DNA of 19,395 nucleotides. Source: an uncultured Eubacteriales bacterium (lineage in GTDB: Bacteria; Bacillota; Clostridia; Oscillospirales; Oscillospiraceae). A model generated the notes under the pieces. The model was given only the letters and a program-made list of their open reading frames with translations, was not told the DNA's origin and made no database searches. Location of the stretch: positions 1-19,395 of the forward strand of contig OMQS01000025.1 in the NCBI GenBank assembly GCA_900313295.1, read 5' to 3'. The stretch's first letter is position 1. The number at the start of each line of letters is the position of its first letter. Shown here in pieces: positions 8,703 to 15,416 of this stretch. The position numbers and the translations under genes are program-made.

Positions 8703-10022
8703 ATGAAAAAGTTTCTTTCCCTGCTGCTGGCGGCAGCGATGCTCTGCGTACTCCTGGCTGGCTGCGGCAAAAAGGACGACGAGTCCGGCAGCGACTACAA
8801 GCCCTTCGTAGCGGTGCAGGGTGTCACCGATGACACCATCCTCGTGGGTAACACCGCCGCCACCACCGGCGCCTACGCCACCGTGGGTGTTCCCTTCAAC
8901 GCCGGCATGGAAGCAGCCTTCAAGGCCTACAACGACGCCGGCGGCTTCCAGGGCAAAAGCATTGTCCTCAAGCACTATGACGACGGCTTCGACGGCGCAC
9001 AGGGCATGACCTACACCAAGCAGCTGGTGGAGACCGACAAGGTGTTTGCCATCGTGGGTCATTTCGGCACCAACACCGTGGGTGCTACGCTGGACTACCT
9101 GAAGGAAAAGGGCGTTCCCATGGTCTATGCCGCCACCGGCATTGACGATCTGTATCAGGAAGGCGCCAAGGGCAATGACGCCGTTATCTACTCCGTGCAG
9201 CCCATCTACAGCGCCGAGGGTCGCGTGCTGCTGGCTCGCGCCGTTGCTCCCACCGCTGACGGCATGGGTCTGGGCGGCACCAAGATCGGTGTCATCGCCA
9301 CCACCGACGACGCCGGCACCGGCCTGCTGGCAGGCGTGAAGCGTGAAAACGAGGATCTGAAGGCCGACATCACCGTGCAGGAAGTCGAGGCCTCCGCCAC
9401 CGACTTCTCCGCCGCCGTGAACGTGCTGAAGAATGCCGGCTGCGACGTGGTCATCGCCTGCATGAACCAGAATCCTCTGGCCACCCTCATGAACACCATG
9501 CGTGACGTGAACTACAACGTCAACGTGGTCACCTCCTATGTCAACGCCTCCGCCACCACTCTGGGCGCCTTCGTGGACACCGGCGCCATCACCGCAAACC
9601 GCATGGTCTACTGCACCGCATGGCTGGATGTCACCACCGAGCAGGGTCTGGCTGACTACACCGCCTTCTACACCGCCATGAGTGCCTGGGAGCTGGCCAA
9701 CGGTGAGTCCGGCAGCACCTACGCTCTGAACTCCTACGCCATGGCAGGCTACATCGCCGGCAATATCTTCGTGCAGGCGCTGCAGGCCGTGGACAAGGCC
9801 GGCGTGGAGCTGAACTATGCAAACTTTGCCAAGGTCATGGAGGAAACGAACTTCGCCATCCCCATGGGCGGCAGCATCAGCTATGCCAACGGCGACCGTC
9901 TGGGCGTGACCGCTCTGGCGCTGAACTGCGTGAGCCTTGAGAAGAACGAAGCGGGCGTGTATGCGCTGGTGCCCGTAAGCCCCATCATGTCCCTGGCGGA
10001 CGTGGTGGCCTCCACCAAGTAA
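8703..10022 (+). CDS. livJ: ABC transporter substrate-binding lipoprotein, LivJ type
   Basis: This is the extracytoplasmic binding protein of the importer, 439 residues. The N-terminus is a lipoprotein signal: MKKF, a Leu/Ala-rich core, then the lipobox LLAGC with the lipidated Cys at residue 21, followed by a short charged linker. The mature part has the periplasmic-binding-protein type I fold of the Leu/Ile/Val-binding family, with DTILVGNTAATTGAYATVGV near residue 43, where GAYATVG corresponds to the ligand-contacting loop, and VFAIVGHFGTNTVGATLDYL near 112. ATG 8703 follows AAAAGGAG at eight bases. It lies after the ATPase genes and before the hydrolases. A strong hairpin follows it. The ligand cannot be read from sequence alone; operon context points to 3-hydroxybutyrate or a derivative. 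Confidence 0.93.
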   Translation: MKKFLSLLLAAAMLCVLLAGCGKKDDESGSDYKPFVAVQGVTDDTILVGNTAATTGAYATVGVPFNAGMEAAFKAYNDAGGFQGKSIVLKHYDDGFDGAQGMTYTKQLVETDKVFAIVGHFGTNTVGATLDYLKEKGVPMVYAATGIDDLYQEGAKGNDAVIYSVQPIYSAEGRVLLARAVAPTADGMGLGGTKIGVIATTDDAGTGLLAGVKRENEDLKADITVQEVEASATDFSAAVNVLKNAGCDVVIACMNQNPLATLMNTMRDVNYNVNVVTSYVNASATTLGAFVDTGAITANRMVYCTAWLDVTTEQGLADYTAFYTAMSAWELANGESGSTYALNSYAMAGYIAGNIFVQALQAVDKAGVELNYANFAKVMEETNFAIPMGGSISYANGDRLGVTALALNCVSLEKNEAGVYALVPVSPIMSLADVVASTK

Positions 10023-10038
10023 ACCCCGGAATGATCTC

Positions 10039-10070
10039 CCTCTGCGGCTGTCTTCGGGCGGCCGCAGAGG
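10039..10070 (+). other. Intercistronic hairpin with UUCG tetraloop
   Basis: CCTCTGCGGC (10039-10048) pairs perfectly with GCCGCAGAGG (10061-10070). The interior extends the stem by four more pairs, two of them U-G wobbles, to a C(UUCG)G tetraloop at 10052-10057. No T-run follows, so it is probably not an efficient terminator. It more likely protects the 3' end of the binding-protein message or causes partial termination, giving more binding protein than downstream enzymes. Confidence 0.8.
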
Positions 10071-10094
10071 CAAAGCGAAAGGACGGTGGAACAT

Positions 10095-10910
10095 ATGCCA
10101 ACCTTTACCATGGACAGCAGACAGATCTATTATGAATCCCACGGTCAGGGCAAGCCTTTGGTGCTGCTCAACGGCATCATGATGTCCTGCGCAAGCTGGA
10201 AGCCCTTTATTGAGGCTCTGTCTGCCAACAACCGCCTGCTTTTGGTGGATTTTCTGGATCAGGGCCGCAGCGACAAGATGGTTGGGCAGGTCTATGACCA
10301 CGGCATTCAGGTGCAGGTGGTGCGCCGCCTGCTGGAGCATCTGGATCTGAAAAGTGCCTGCATCGCGGGCATCTCCTACGGCAGCGAGGTGGCGCTGGAG
10401 TTTGCCGTGACCTATCCGGAGATGACGGAGCGGCTGATCCTGCTCAACGCCACCGCCGCCACCGGCTGGTGGCTGGGAGACATCGGCAAAGCCTGGAATC
10501 TGGCCGCAGGCAGCGGCGAAGCGTATTACCACACCTCCATCCCCGTGATCTACTCCCCCGCCTTCTACACGGAGCGCCACGAGTGGATGGAAAAGCGCAA
10601 GGAGCTGCTGATCCCCCTGTTCGGAAACCCCGACTTCATCGGCGCCATGCAGCGCCTGACGGACAGCTCCGAAAACTACGACCTGCGGGGTCGGCTGGGC
10701 GAGGTGCAATGCCCCACGCTGGTGGTATCCTGTCAGGAGGACTATCTCACGCCCCTGAAAGAGCAGGAGTATCTGGCCGCCCACATAAAGGCCTGCCACC
10801 ATGTGATCCTGCCGAACTGCGGCCACGCCTCCATGTATGAGCAGCCCACGCTATTTGCATCGCTGATCGCAGGCTTTGCAGGTCTCAGTCACACGAAATT
10901 CGACATTTGA
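10095..10910 (+). CDS. Alpha/beta hydrolase, probable cytosolic esterase (first of two)
   Basis: This is a 271-residue alpha/beta-fold hydrolase without signal peptide. The oxyanion strand is PLVLLNGIMMS (residues 21-31), the nucleophile elbow is GISYG with Ser94, the acid is probably the Asp in CQEDYLTP, and the base is the His in NCGHASMYE, so a full Ser-Asp-His triad is present. ATG 10095 is chosen over GTG 10086, which would nearly touch the AAAGGA sequence at 10078-10083. It is ten bases from the next hydrolase and in the same operon as a 3-hydroxybutyrate dehydrogenase. From memory, similar hydrolases occur in clostridia, but the substrate is not established. Cleavage of a 3-hydroxybutyrate ester or oligomer is an inference from the neighbours. 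Confidence 0.85.
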   Translation: MPTFTMDSRQIYYESHGQGKPLVLLNGIMMSCASWKPFIEALSANNRLLLVDFLDQGRSDKMVGQVYDHGIQVQVVRRLLEHLDLKSACIAGISYGSEVALEFAVTYPEMTERLILLNATAATGWWLGDIGKAWNLAAGSGEAYYHTSIPVIYSPAFYTERHEWMEKRKELLIPLFGNPDFIGAMQRLTDSSENYDLRGRLGEVQCPTLVVSCQEDYLTPLKEQEYLAAHIKACHHVILPNCGHASMYEQPTLFASLIAGFAGLSHTKFDI

Positions 10911-10920
10911 GGAACGACCT

Positions 10921-11943
10921 ATGAGTTTATCCTATCAGACTATTACCACGCCTCGGCTCACCACGGCCTATCTGGCGGCGGGCACCCTCGGCAAGCCCCG
11001 CCTCCTGCTGCTCCACGGCAACGTGGCCTCCGCCGTGTTCTACCAGCGCCTCATGGAGCATCTGGCGGCGGACTTTGAAATGCTGGCTCCGGATTTCCGG
11101 TGCTTTGGCCATTCCTCCGCTCTGCCCATTGACGCCACGCGGGGCATGCGGGATTTTTCCGACGACGTGGAGGACTTTGTGACCGCCATGGGCTGGGATC
11201 GGTTCAGCATCATGGGCTGGTCCATGGGCGGCGGCGTGGCCATGCAGTACGCCATTGACCATCCGGAAAAGGTGGAAAGCCTGATCCTGCAGGCGCCGCT
11301 GGCACCCTTCGGCTTCGGCGGCAGCTACGGTGAAACGGGCACCCCCGTGGAGCCTGCGGGACTCGGCAGCGGCGCCGCCTGCGCCAATCAGGCACTGCTG
11401 CAGGCCATTCGCAACGGCGACCGCACGCTGCCCGGGCAGGTCATCGACAGCGTGTATGTGGCCGCCGGCTACAAGCTCCCCCAGGAGGATCGGGAGAAAT
11501 ACATCGACTCCGTGCTCCAGTGCAAGCTGGGGGACGACATGTGCCAGGGCAACAGCACCCCCTGCGCCCAGTGGCCGTATGCCATGGGCGGCGACAAGGG
11601 CGTGTCCAACACCATGTCCGTGCGCTACTGCGACCTGTCCGCTCTGGCGGAGGTGCAGCCGCAAATGCCCATTCTGTGGCTGCGGGGCGACAAGGACGTA
11701 ATGGTGTCCGACCACAGCGCCTGTGACGTGGCGGTGCTGGGGCAGATGGGCTTTTTGCCCAACTACCCAGGGGCGGACGTATTCCCCTCCCAGCCCATGG
11801 TGGCGCAGACGCGCTATGTGCTGGAGCGGTATCGCGCCAAGGGCGGCCGCTATGAGGAGCACGTCATCGCCGGCAGCGGCCACGGCTGCATGCTGGATCA
11901 CGAGGATGAGGTGGCCGCCCTGCTGCGGCAATTCATCCGCTGA
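10921..11943 (+). CDS. Alpha/beta hydrolase resembling Bacillus intracellular PHB depolymerase
   Basis: This 340-residue cytosolic alpha/beta hydrolase has the oxyanion region LLLLHGNVAS (28-37), PDFRCFGHS (57-65), the lipase box GWSMG with Ser101, the probable acid Asp in LRGDKDVMVSD and the base His in GSGHGCML. The box and its position closely match the GWSMG box with Ser102 recalled for Bacillus thuringiensis intracellular PHB depolymerase PhaZ, and the surrounding pattern (LLLHGN, DFRxFGxS, RDFSDDVEDF) is alike. This was judged from memory, not by alignment. The cap region (about 140-240) is longer than in small esterases and contains several Cys residues. ATG 10921 follows GAGGA (10909-10913) at seven bases. 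With the next gene it suggests intracellular release and oxidation of 3-hydroxybutyrate. Confidence 0.8.
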   Translation: MSLSYQTITTPRLTTAYLAAGTLGKPRLLLLHGNVASAVFYQRLMEHLAADFEMLAPDFRCFGHSSALPIDATRGMRDFSDDVEDFVTAMGWDRFSIMGWSMGGGVAMQYAIDHPEKVESLILQAPLAPFGFGGSYGETGTPVEPAGLGSGAACANQALLQAIRNGDRTLPGQVIDSVYVAAGYKLPQEDREKYIDSVLQCKLGDDMCQGNSTPCAQWPYAMGGDKGVSNTMSVRYCDLSALAEVQPQMPILWLRGDKDVMVSDHSACDVAVLGQMGFLPNYPGADVFPSQPMVAQTRYVLERYRAKGGRYEEHVIAGSGHGCMLDHEDEVAALLRQFIR

Positions 11944-11963
11944 AAGTTTAGGAGGAAACATCC

Positions 11964-12725
11964 ATGTTAAACGATAAGATCGCCATTGTCACCGGCGCTG
12001 CCAGCGGCATTGGCTACGCCGTGGCGCAGGCGCTGCGGCAGGAAGGCGCGCAGGTGGTCATGGCGGATGTCAACGAGGCGCTGCTGCGGGAGTCCGCCCG
12101 CAAGCTGGGCGGCGTTCCCTTCGTGGGCAACCTGACAAAGCGGGAGGACTGCCGGCAGCTGGTGGATTTCACCGCCCAGCGTTTCGGCCGCATCGACATT
12201 CTGGCCAATGTGGCGGGCGTGCAGCACGTGTGCCCCATTGAGGAGTTTCCGGAGGACAAGTGGGACTTCATCATCAGTCTCATGCTCACCGCCCCCTTCC
12301 TGCTGACCCGCTACTGCTGGCCTTACATGAAGGAAAACGGCTGGGGTCGCATCATCAACATGAGCAGCATCCACGGGCTGGTGGCCTCGGAATTCAAGAG
12401 CGCCTATGTGTCCGCCAAGCACGGCCTCATCGGCTTCACCAAAACCGCTGCCATGGAGGGTGGCTCTCTGGGCATCACCTGCAACGCCATCTGCCCCGCC
12501 TATGTCATGACCCCGCTGGTGGAAAAGCAGATCGCGGCGCAGGCGCAGACCCACGGCATTCCCGAGGACAAAGTCATCTCCGACATCATGCTCTCCAAGG
12601 CCGCCATCAAGAAGATGGTGCCGGCGGAAAACATCGGCGCCATTGTGAAATTCCTCTGCTCCGACGCCGCCGACTCCATTACCGGCATCGCCCTGCCCAT
12701 CGACGGCGGCTGGACAGCCAACTGA
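11964..12725 (+). CDS. bdhA: D-3-hydroxybutyrate dehydrogenase (SDR family)
   Basis: This 253-residue short-chain dehydrogenase oxidises (R)-3-hydroxybutyrate to acetoacetate with NAD, or runs the reverse reaction. The Rossmann motif TGAASGIG is at 10-17, NVAG (usually NNAG) at 82-85, and the catalytic Ser135, Tyr148 and Lys152 are in place. Residues known to bind 3-hydroxybutyrate in Pseudomonas 3HB dehydrogenase (Gln94, His144, Lys152, Gln196) have exact counterparts here at a constant offset of seven: Gln87, His137, Lys145 and Gln189. The family strings HGLVAS and TPLVEKQI are present. One difference is Tyr180 where that enzyme has Trp187. AGGAGG (11950-11955) lies eight bases before ATG 11964. 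It is the last gene of the operon, before a terminator. Confidence 0.88.
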   Translation: MLNDKIAIVTGAASGIGYAVAQALRQEGAQVVMADVNEALLRESARKLGGVPFVGNLTKREDCRQLVDFTAQRFGRIDILANVAGVQHVCPIEEFPEDKWDFIISLMLTAPFLLTRYCWPYMKENGWGRIINMSSIHGLVASEFKSAYVSAKHGLIGFTKTAAMEGGSLGITCNAICPAYVMTPLVEKQIAAQAQTHGIPEDKVISDIMLSKAAIKKMVPAENIGAIVKFLCSDAADSITGIALPIDGGWTAN

Positions 12726-12761
12726 CACGCATTTCCCCCTACCTCCCTCTCCGCATATAGG

Positions 12762-12795
12762 AAAAAGCCCGATGCCTGATGCATCGGGCTTTTTT
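12762..12795. terminator. Bidirectional intrinsic terminator
   Basis: GCCCGATGC (12767-12775) and GCATCGGGC (12781-12789) form a perfect 9-bp stem around CTGAT. A5 on the left and T6 on the right extend the stem and supply U-tracts in both directions, ending both the 3HB operon and the convergent CoA-transferase transcript. Confidence 0.93.
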
Positions 12796-12815
12796 CCTTG
12801 GTATAGAGAGGCAAA

Positions 12816-14138
12816 TCACCAGATATGGTTCTTTTCCGCTTCCTCCAGCAGCCACTCTCGGAAATCGGGATGAGCGATCTTCGTCAGCGCCTGCACCCGC
12901 TCGGCAATGGTCAGGCCGCGGAGCCACGCAATGCCGTACTCGGTGACCACATAGTCCACGTCGTTGCGGGAGGTGGTCACGGCGGCGCCGGACGTCAGCA
13001 TGGGGACGATCTTGGAGTGCAGCTTGCCGTCGCGGTCGGTGTAGGTGGAGTGCATGGCCAGAATGGACTTGCCGCCGGGGGACATCTGTGCGCCCTGAAC
13101 GGTCTCCGCCTGACCGCCGGAGCCGGAGAACTGCACAGGGCCTACGGATTCGCTGGCCGCCTGGCCGGTGAGATCCATCTCCAGCGTCGCGTTGATGGAC
13201 ACGAACTTGTTGTTGCGGCCGATGGTATAGGGGTCGTTGGAATAGGTGCTGGACTTAAAGAGCACCATGGGGTTGTCATCCAAAAAGTCATACAGCCGGC
13301 GGCTGCCCATGGTGAAAGAACAGATGCTCACGCCGTCGTTGAAGCCCTTTTGGGTGTTGTCCACGGCGCCGCACTCAATGAGATCCACCATAGTCTCCGT
13401 GAACATCTCCGTGTGGATGCCCAGATGCTTCTTGGACTTCAGCTCGTTGGCCACGGCATTGGGAATGTTGCCGATGCCCAGCTGGATGGTGGAGCCGTCC
13501 TCCACCAGAGAGGCCACATATTTGCCGATGACGGCGTCCTTTTCCGTGTAGGGCGCAGGATCCACGCACAGAATGGGACGGTCGGACTCCACCAGCGCCG
13601 TGACCTGGGAGATATGCACCATGGTGTCGCCGAAGGTGCGGGGATAATTGGGGTTCACCTCCACCAGCAGCACTGCGCCGGCGCGCACCACGTCCATCTC
13701 ATAAATGGAGCTGACAGACAGGGACATATAGCCCCGCGCGTCCATAGGGGACACGGTGGTCAGCAGCACGGGGCGGCGGTGCTCATGACGGATCCGATCC
13801 AGCGTTTTTCGCAGGATGCTGGTGGAGTGCTGGGGCACGGCGCTGACCAGATGCTGGGCGTTGGCCTTGCGCAGGCCGGCGGTGAAGAACCAACCGTGGT
13901 GCGCCATGACGGCCTGCATGGACGGATCGTGGAAGGCGGGATAGTCCATGGTGGGGATGCAGCTTTGCAGGATGAGATCCTTCACCCCCGTTTCCTTCAG
14001 GTGGGGCAGCTCGTTCATAAGTGCGTCGGGGCAGGAGGCGGCCATAGGCGTGAAAATGAAGTCGCCGCTCTGAATATGCTCCAGCACCTGACGGGCGGAC
14101 ATTTTCTTCCGATCATACTCTTGCTGATACTTGTTCAT
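12816..14138 (-). CDS. Acetyl-CoA hydrolase/transferase-family CoA-transferase (butyryl- or 4-hydroxybutyrate-CoA:acetate type)
   Basis: This 440-residue enzyme belongs to the family of Cat1, 4-hydroxybutyrate CoA-transferase and butyryl-CoA:acetate CoA-transferase. These enzymes move CoA between a short acid and acetyl-CoA through a glutamyl-CoA thioester. The CoA-binding stretch QLGIGNIPNAV (about 219-229), the catalytic Glu near residue 244 in GIHTEMFTE, NDGVSICSFTMGSRRLY, and the C-terminal FSGSGGQAETVQGA and MSPGGKSI motifs are all present, so it should be active. Which acid it uses is not fixed by these motifs. ATG 14138 follows AAAGGA at six bases. It converges on the 3-hydroxybutyrate operon and lies downstream of a LysR gene on the same strand. 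Coupling to 3HB or acetoacetate activation, or to butyrate formation, is plausible. Confidence 0.88.
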   Translation of the reverse strand: MNKYQQEYDRKKMSARQVLEHIQSGDFIFTPMAASCPDALMNELPHLKETGVKDLILQSCIPTMDYPAFHDPSMQAVMAHHGWFFTAGLRKANAQHLVSAVPQHSTSILRKTLDRIRHEHRRPVLLTTVSPMDARGYMSLSVSSIYEMDVVRAGAVLLVEVNPNYPRTFGDTMVHISQVTALVESDRPILCVDPAPYTEKDAVIGKYVASLVEDGSTIQLGIGNIPNAVANELKSKKHLGIHTEMFTETMVDLIECGAVDNTQKGFNDGVSICSFTMGSRRLYDFLDDNPMVLFKSSTYSNDPYTIGRNNKFVSINATLEMDLTGQAASESVGPVQFSGSGGQAETVQGAQMSPGGKSILAMHSTYTDRDGKLHSKIVPMLTSGAAVTTSRNDVDYVVTEYGIAWLRGLTIAERVQALTKIAHPDFREWLLEEAEKNHIW

Positions 14139-14187
14139 AAGCGTTCCTTTCCCTGCTTGGCAGAATTGTTTTCAGTTTTCTGCTATA

Positions 14188-14217
14188 AGCATAAACCATG
14201 GGAGAAAAAATGTACAA
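14188..14217 (-). promoter_or_regulatory. Possible promoter of the CoA-transferase
   Basis: On the minus strand TTGTAC (14217-14212) and TATGCT (14193-14188) are 18 bp apart, about 50 bp before the start. Both boxes are imperfect, as expected for a promoter that needs an activator. Confidence 0.35.
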
Positions 14218-14226
14218 TACACGTTT

Positions 14227-14241
14227 TTTATCCCTTATAAA
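14227..14241. promoter_or_regulatory. Candidate LysR-type binding site
   Basis: TTTAT-CCCTT-ATAAA is a 15-bp dyad that contains the T-N11-A pattern (14228-14240) typical of LysR-family sites. It lies just upstream of the putative CoA-transferase promoter and just after the lysR terminator, so the neighbouring LysR protein may act here. Confidence 0.4.
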
Positions 14242-14256
14242 TTGAAATTATGATGC

Positions 14257-14288
14257 AAAAACGGCGGCTCCGCCTACCGAAGCCGCCG
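14257..14288 (-). terminator. Intrinsic terminator of the lysR gene
   Basis: Read on the minus strand, CGGCGGCT and AGCCGCCG form an 8-bp GC-rich stem with an 11-base loop followed by TTTTT. It begins seven bases after the lysR stop and separates that transcript from the CoA-transferase gene. Confidence 0.8.
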
Positions 14289-14294
14289 CAGAAT

Positions 14295-15164
14295 TTACTG
14301 CCCGCACATATCCAGAAAATGCCGCATGGGCGCCGTGACGAACCTCCCTTTTCGGTAGGCCACAGACAGCGTCCACGGGGCGCAAGGCTCCCGCAGCCGC
14401 AGGCACACGGCCTCGGAGCGGGGGTGCTTGTCCATGAGCGCTTTGGGGAAAAAGGCCACGCCCTGCCCGTCGATGGCCATTTCATACAGAAGATCCCACT
14501 GGGAGCTTTCAAAAGCCACCTGCGGCTCAAAACCTGCCTCGCGGCACAGGCTCTCCACCACGCCGCTGAACATGAACTCCTGCGAGATCATCAGCAGCGG
14601 CTCCGTGCGCAGACGGGAAAAGCTGACGCTCCCCGCTCCCGCCAGCGGATGGTCCCGACTCACCACCGCCACGATCTCCGACCGCACGGCGGGCTGCGCC
14701 ACATAGTCCTCCCTGCTCACCGGCTCCAGCAGCACGCCCAGATCCAGCTCGCCCAGTTCCAAAAGGGAGAGGATCTGGCGGGAGGGCACCTCCATGATCT
14801 GCAGCGCGACCTCGGGATAGGCCGCGCGGAACTGGCTGATGAGGGTGTGGTAGTAAATGGAGCCGGAGGTGGGGGGAATGCCAATGCGGAGGGTGTCGGC
14901 GGCGCCGATCCGCTGGCGCAGCTCGCGGGTCTGGCCGTCCACAAAGGAGAGGATCCGCTGGGCGTACTCGCAGAACAGCTCGCCGCTGGGGGTAAGGGTG
15001 AAGTCCTTGGCGGTGCGGTCGACGAAGTCGGCGCCGAACTCCTGCTCCAGCAGGCGCACGCTCTTGCTCAGAGCAGGCTGGCTGACATGGAGCAGCTGCG
15101 CCGCGCGGGTAAAGCTGCGCTGGCGCACTACCTGGGTGAAATATTGCAGCTGATTCAGCGTCAT
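14295..15164 (-). CDS. LysR-family transcriptional regulator
   Basis: This complete LysR-type regulator has 289 residues. The N-terminal winged HTH is canonical: MTLNQLQYFTQVVRQRSFTR, then AAQLLHVSQPALSKSVRLLE. The C-terminal substrate-binding domain starts at about residue 90 (LRIGIPPTSGSIYYHTLISQ), with the usual LxxLxxGELDLG feature near 130. ATG 15164 follows GGAGGG at six bases. It lies upstream of, and on the same strand as, the CoA-transferase gene, with its own terminator between them and a dyad with the T-N11-A pattern in that gap. Control of the CoA-transferase by a short acid or its CoA ester is a reasonable inference. Its leader of about 160 nt contains a gene remnant. Confidence 0.92.
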   Translation of the reverse strand: MTLNQLQYFTQVVRQRSFTRAAQLLHVSQPALSKSVRLLEQEFGADFVDRTAKDFTLTPSGELFCEYAQRILSFVDGQTRELRQRIGAADTLRIGIPPTSGSIYYHTLISQFRAAYPEVALQIMEVPSRQILSLLELGELDLGVLLEPVSREDYVAQPAVRSEIVAVVSRDHPLAGAGSVSFSRLRTEPLLMISQEFMFSGVVESLCREAGFEPQVAFESSQWDLLYEMAIDGQGVAFFPKALMDKHPRSEAVCLRLREPCAPWTLSVAYRKGRFVTAPMRHFLDMCGQ

Positions 15165-15212
15165 GGTCTTCCCTCCCCTGCTTTGCAGCGAACATTTCTT
15201 ATAGGGGCGCTT

Positions 15213-15323
15213 TTACACGCCGCGTCCCAGCTGATACGCCTGCTCCATGGCGGGGGTGTTTTTCACCTCGCCCGCCTCATACACGCCGCTGCCTTTGTAG
15301 GTCTTCTCATCGTTGGAAATACA
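15213..15323 (-). pseudogene. C-terminal remnant of an unidentified gene
   Basis: A 36-codon stretch on the minus strand, ending in TAA at 15215-15213, has the look of real coding sequence: NDEKTYKGSGVYEAGEVKNT then PAMEQAYQLGRGV. It is GC-rich like neighbouring genes, whereas the DNA directly upstream (15324-15358) is AT-rich and carries a promoter. It has no start codon or ribosome binding site. It therefore appears to be the tail of a gene whose front was deleted up to the promoter. The parent family was not recognised; GSGVYEAGEVKNTP faintly recalls the C-terminal FAD-domain ends of flavoproteins, but this is only a guess. Confidence 0.5.
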
Positions 15324-15329
15324 CTATAT

Positions 15330-15358
15330 ATTATAACAATCTTATAGGATATTTGCAA
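15330..15358 (-). promoter_or_regulatory. Sigma-A promoter upstream of the remnant and lysR
   Basis: On the minus strand TTGCAA (15358-15353) and a perfect TATAAT (15335-15330) are separated by 17 bp. It reads through the gene remnant into lysR, whose start is about 160 bp further on. Confidence 0.7.
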
Positions 15359-15365
15359 GGCATGG

Positions 15366-15403
15366 TAGGCTGTCGGTCTATCAAATAATAGGCCGACAGC
15401 CTA
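15366..15403. other. Strong hairpin downstream of the MATE gene
   Basis: TAGGCTGTCGG (15366-15376) pairs perfectly with CCGACAGCCTA (15393-15403), and the stem extends inward to 16 pairs with a 6-base loop. It begins 13 bp after the MATE stop. No T-run follows it on the minus strand, so it may be an atypical terminator or a message-stabilising 3' end. Confidence 0.7.
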
Positions 15404-15416
15404 GTTTCAGCCTATT

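Noticed and set aside
8673..10826. Very long minus-strand open frame (717 codons) opposite the binding-protein and hydrolase genes
   Set aside because: It is an antisense shadow caused by third-position GC bias; the translation is dominated by Gly, His, Val and Gln, and the plus-strand genes have clear domains, starts and ribosome binding sites.
12825..14240. 471-codon plus-strand frame across the CoA-transferase
   Set aside because: It is antisense to a gene with a catalytic Glu and all family motifs; its own translation matches nothing recognisable.
14250..15347. 365-codon plus-strand frame across lysR
   Set aside because: It is antisense to a canonical LysR regulator and has no motifs of its own.
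15366..15403. Hairpin near the MATE end as a transposon end or attachment site
   Set aside because: No transposase, matching second copy or target duplication is visible in the window.
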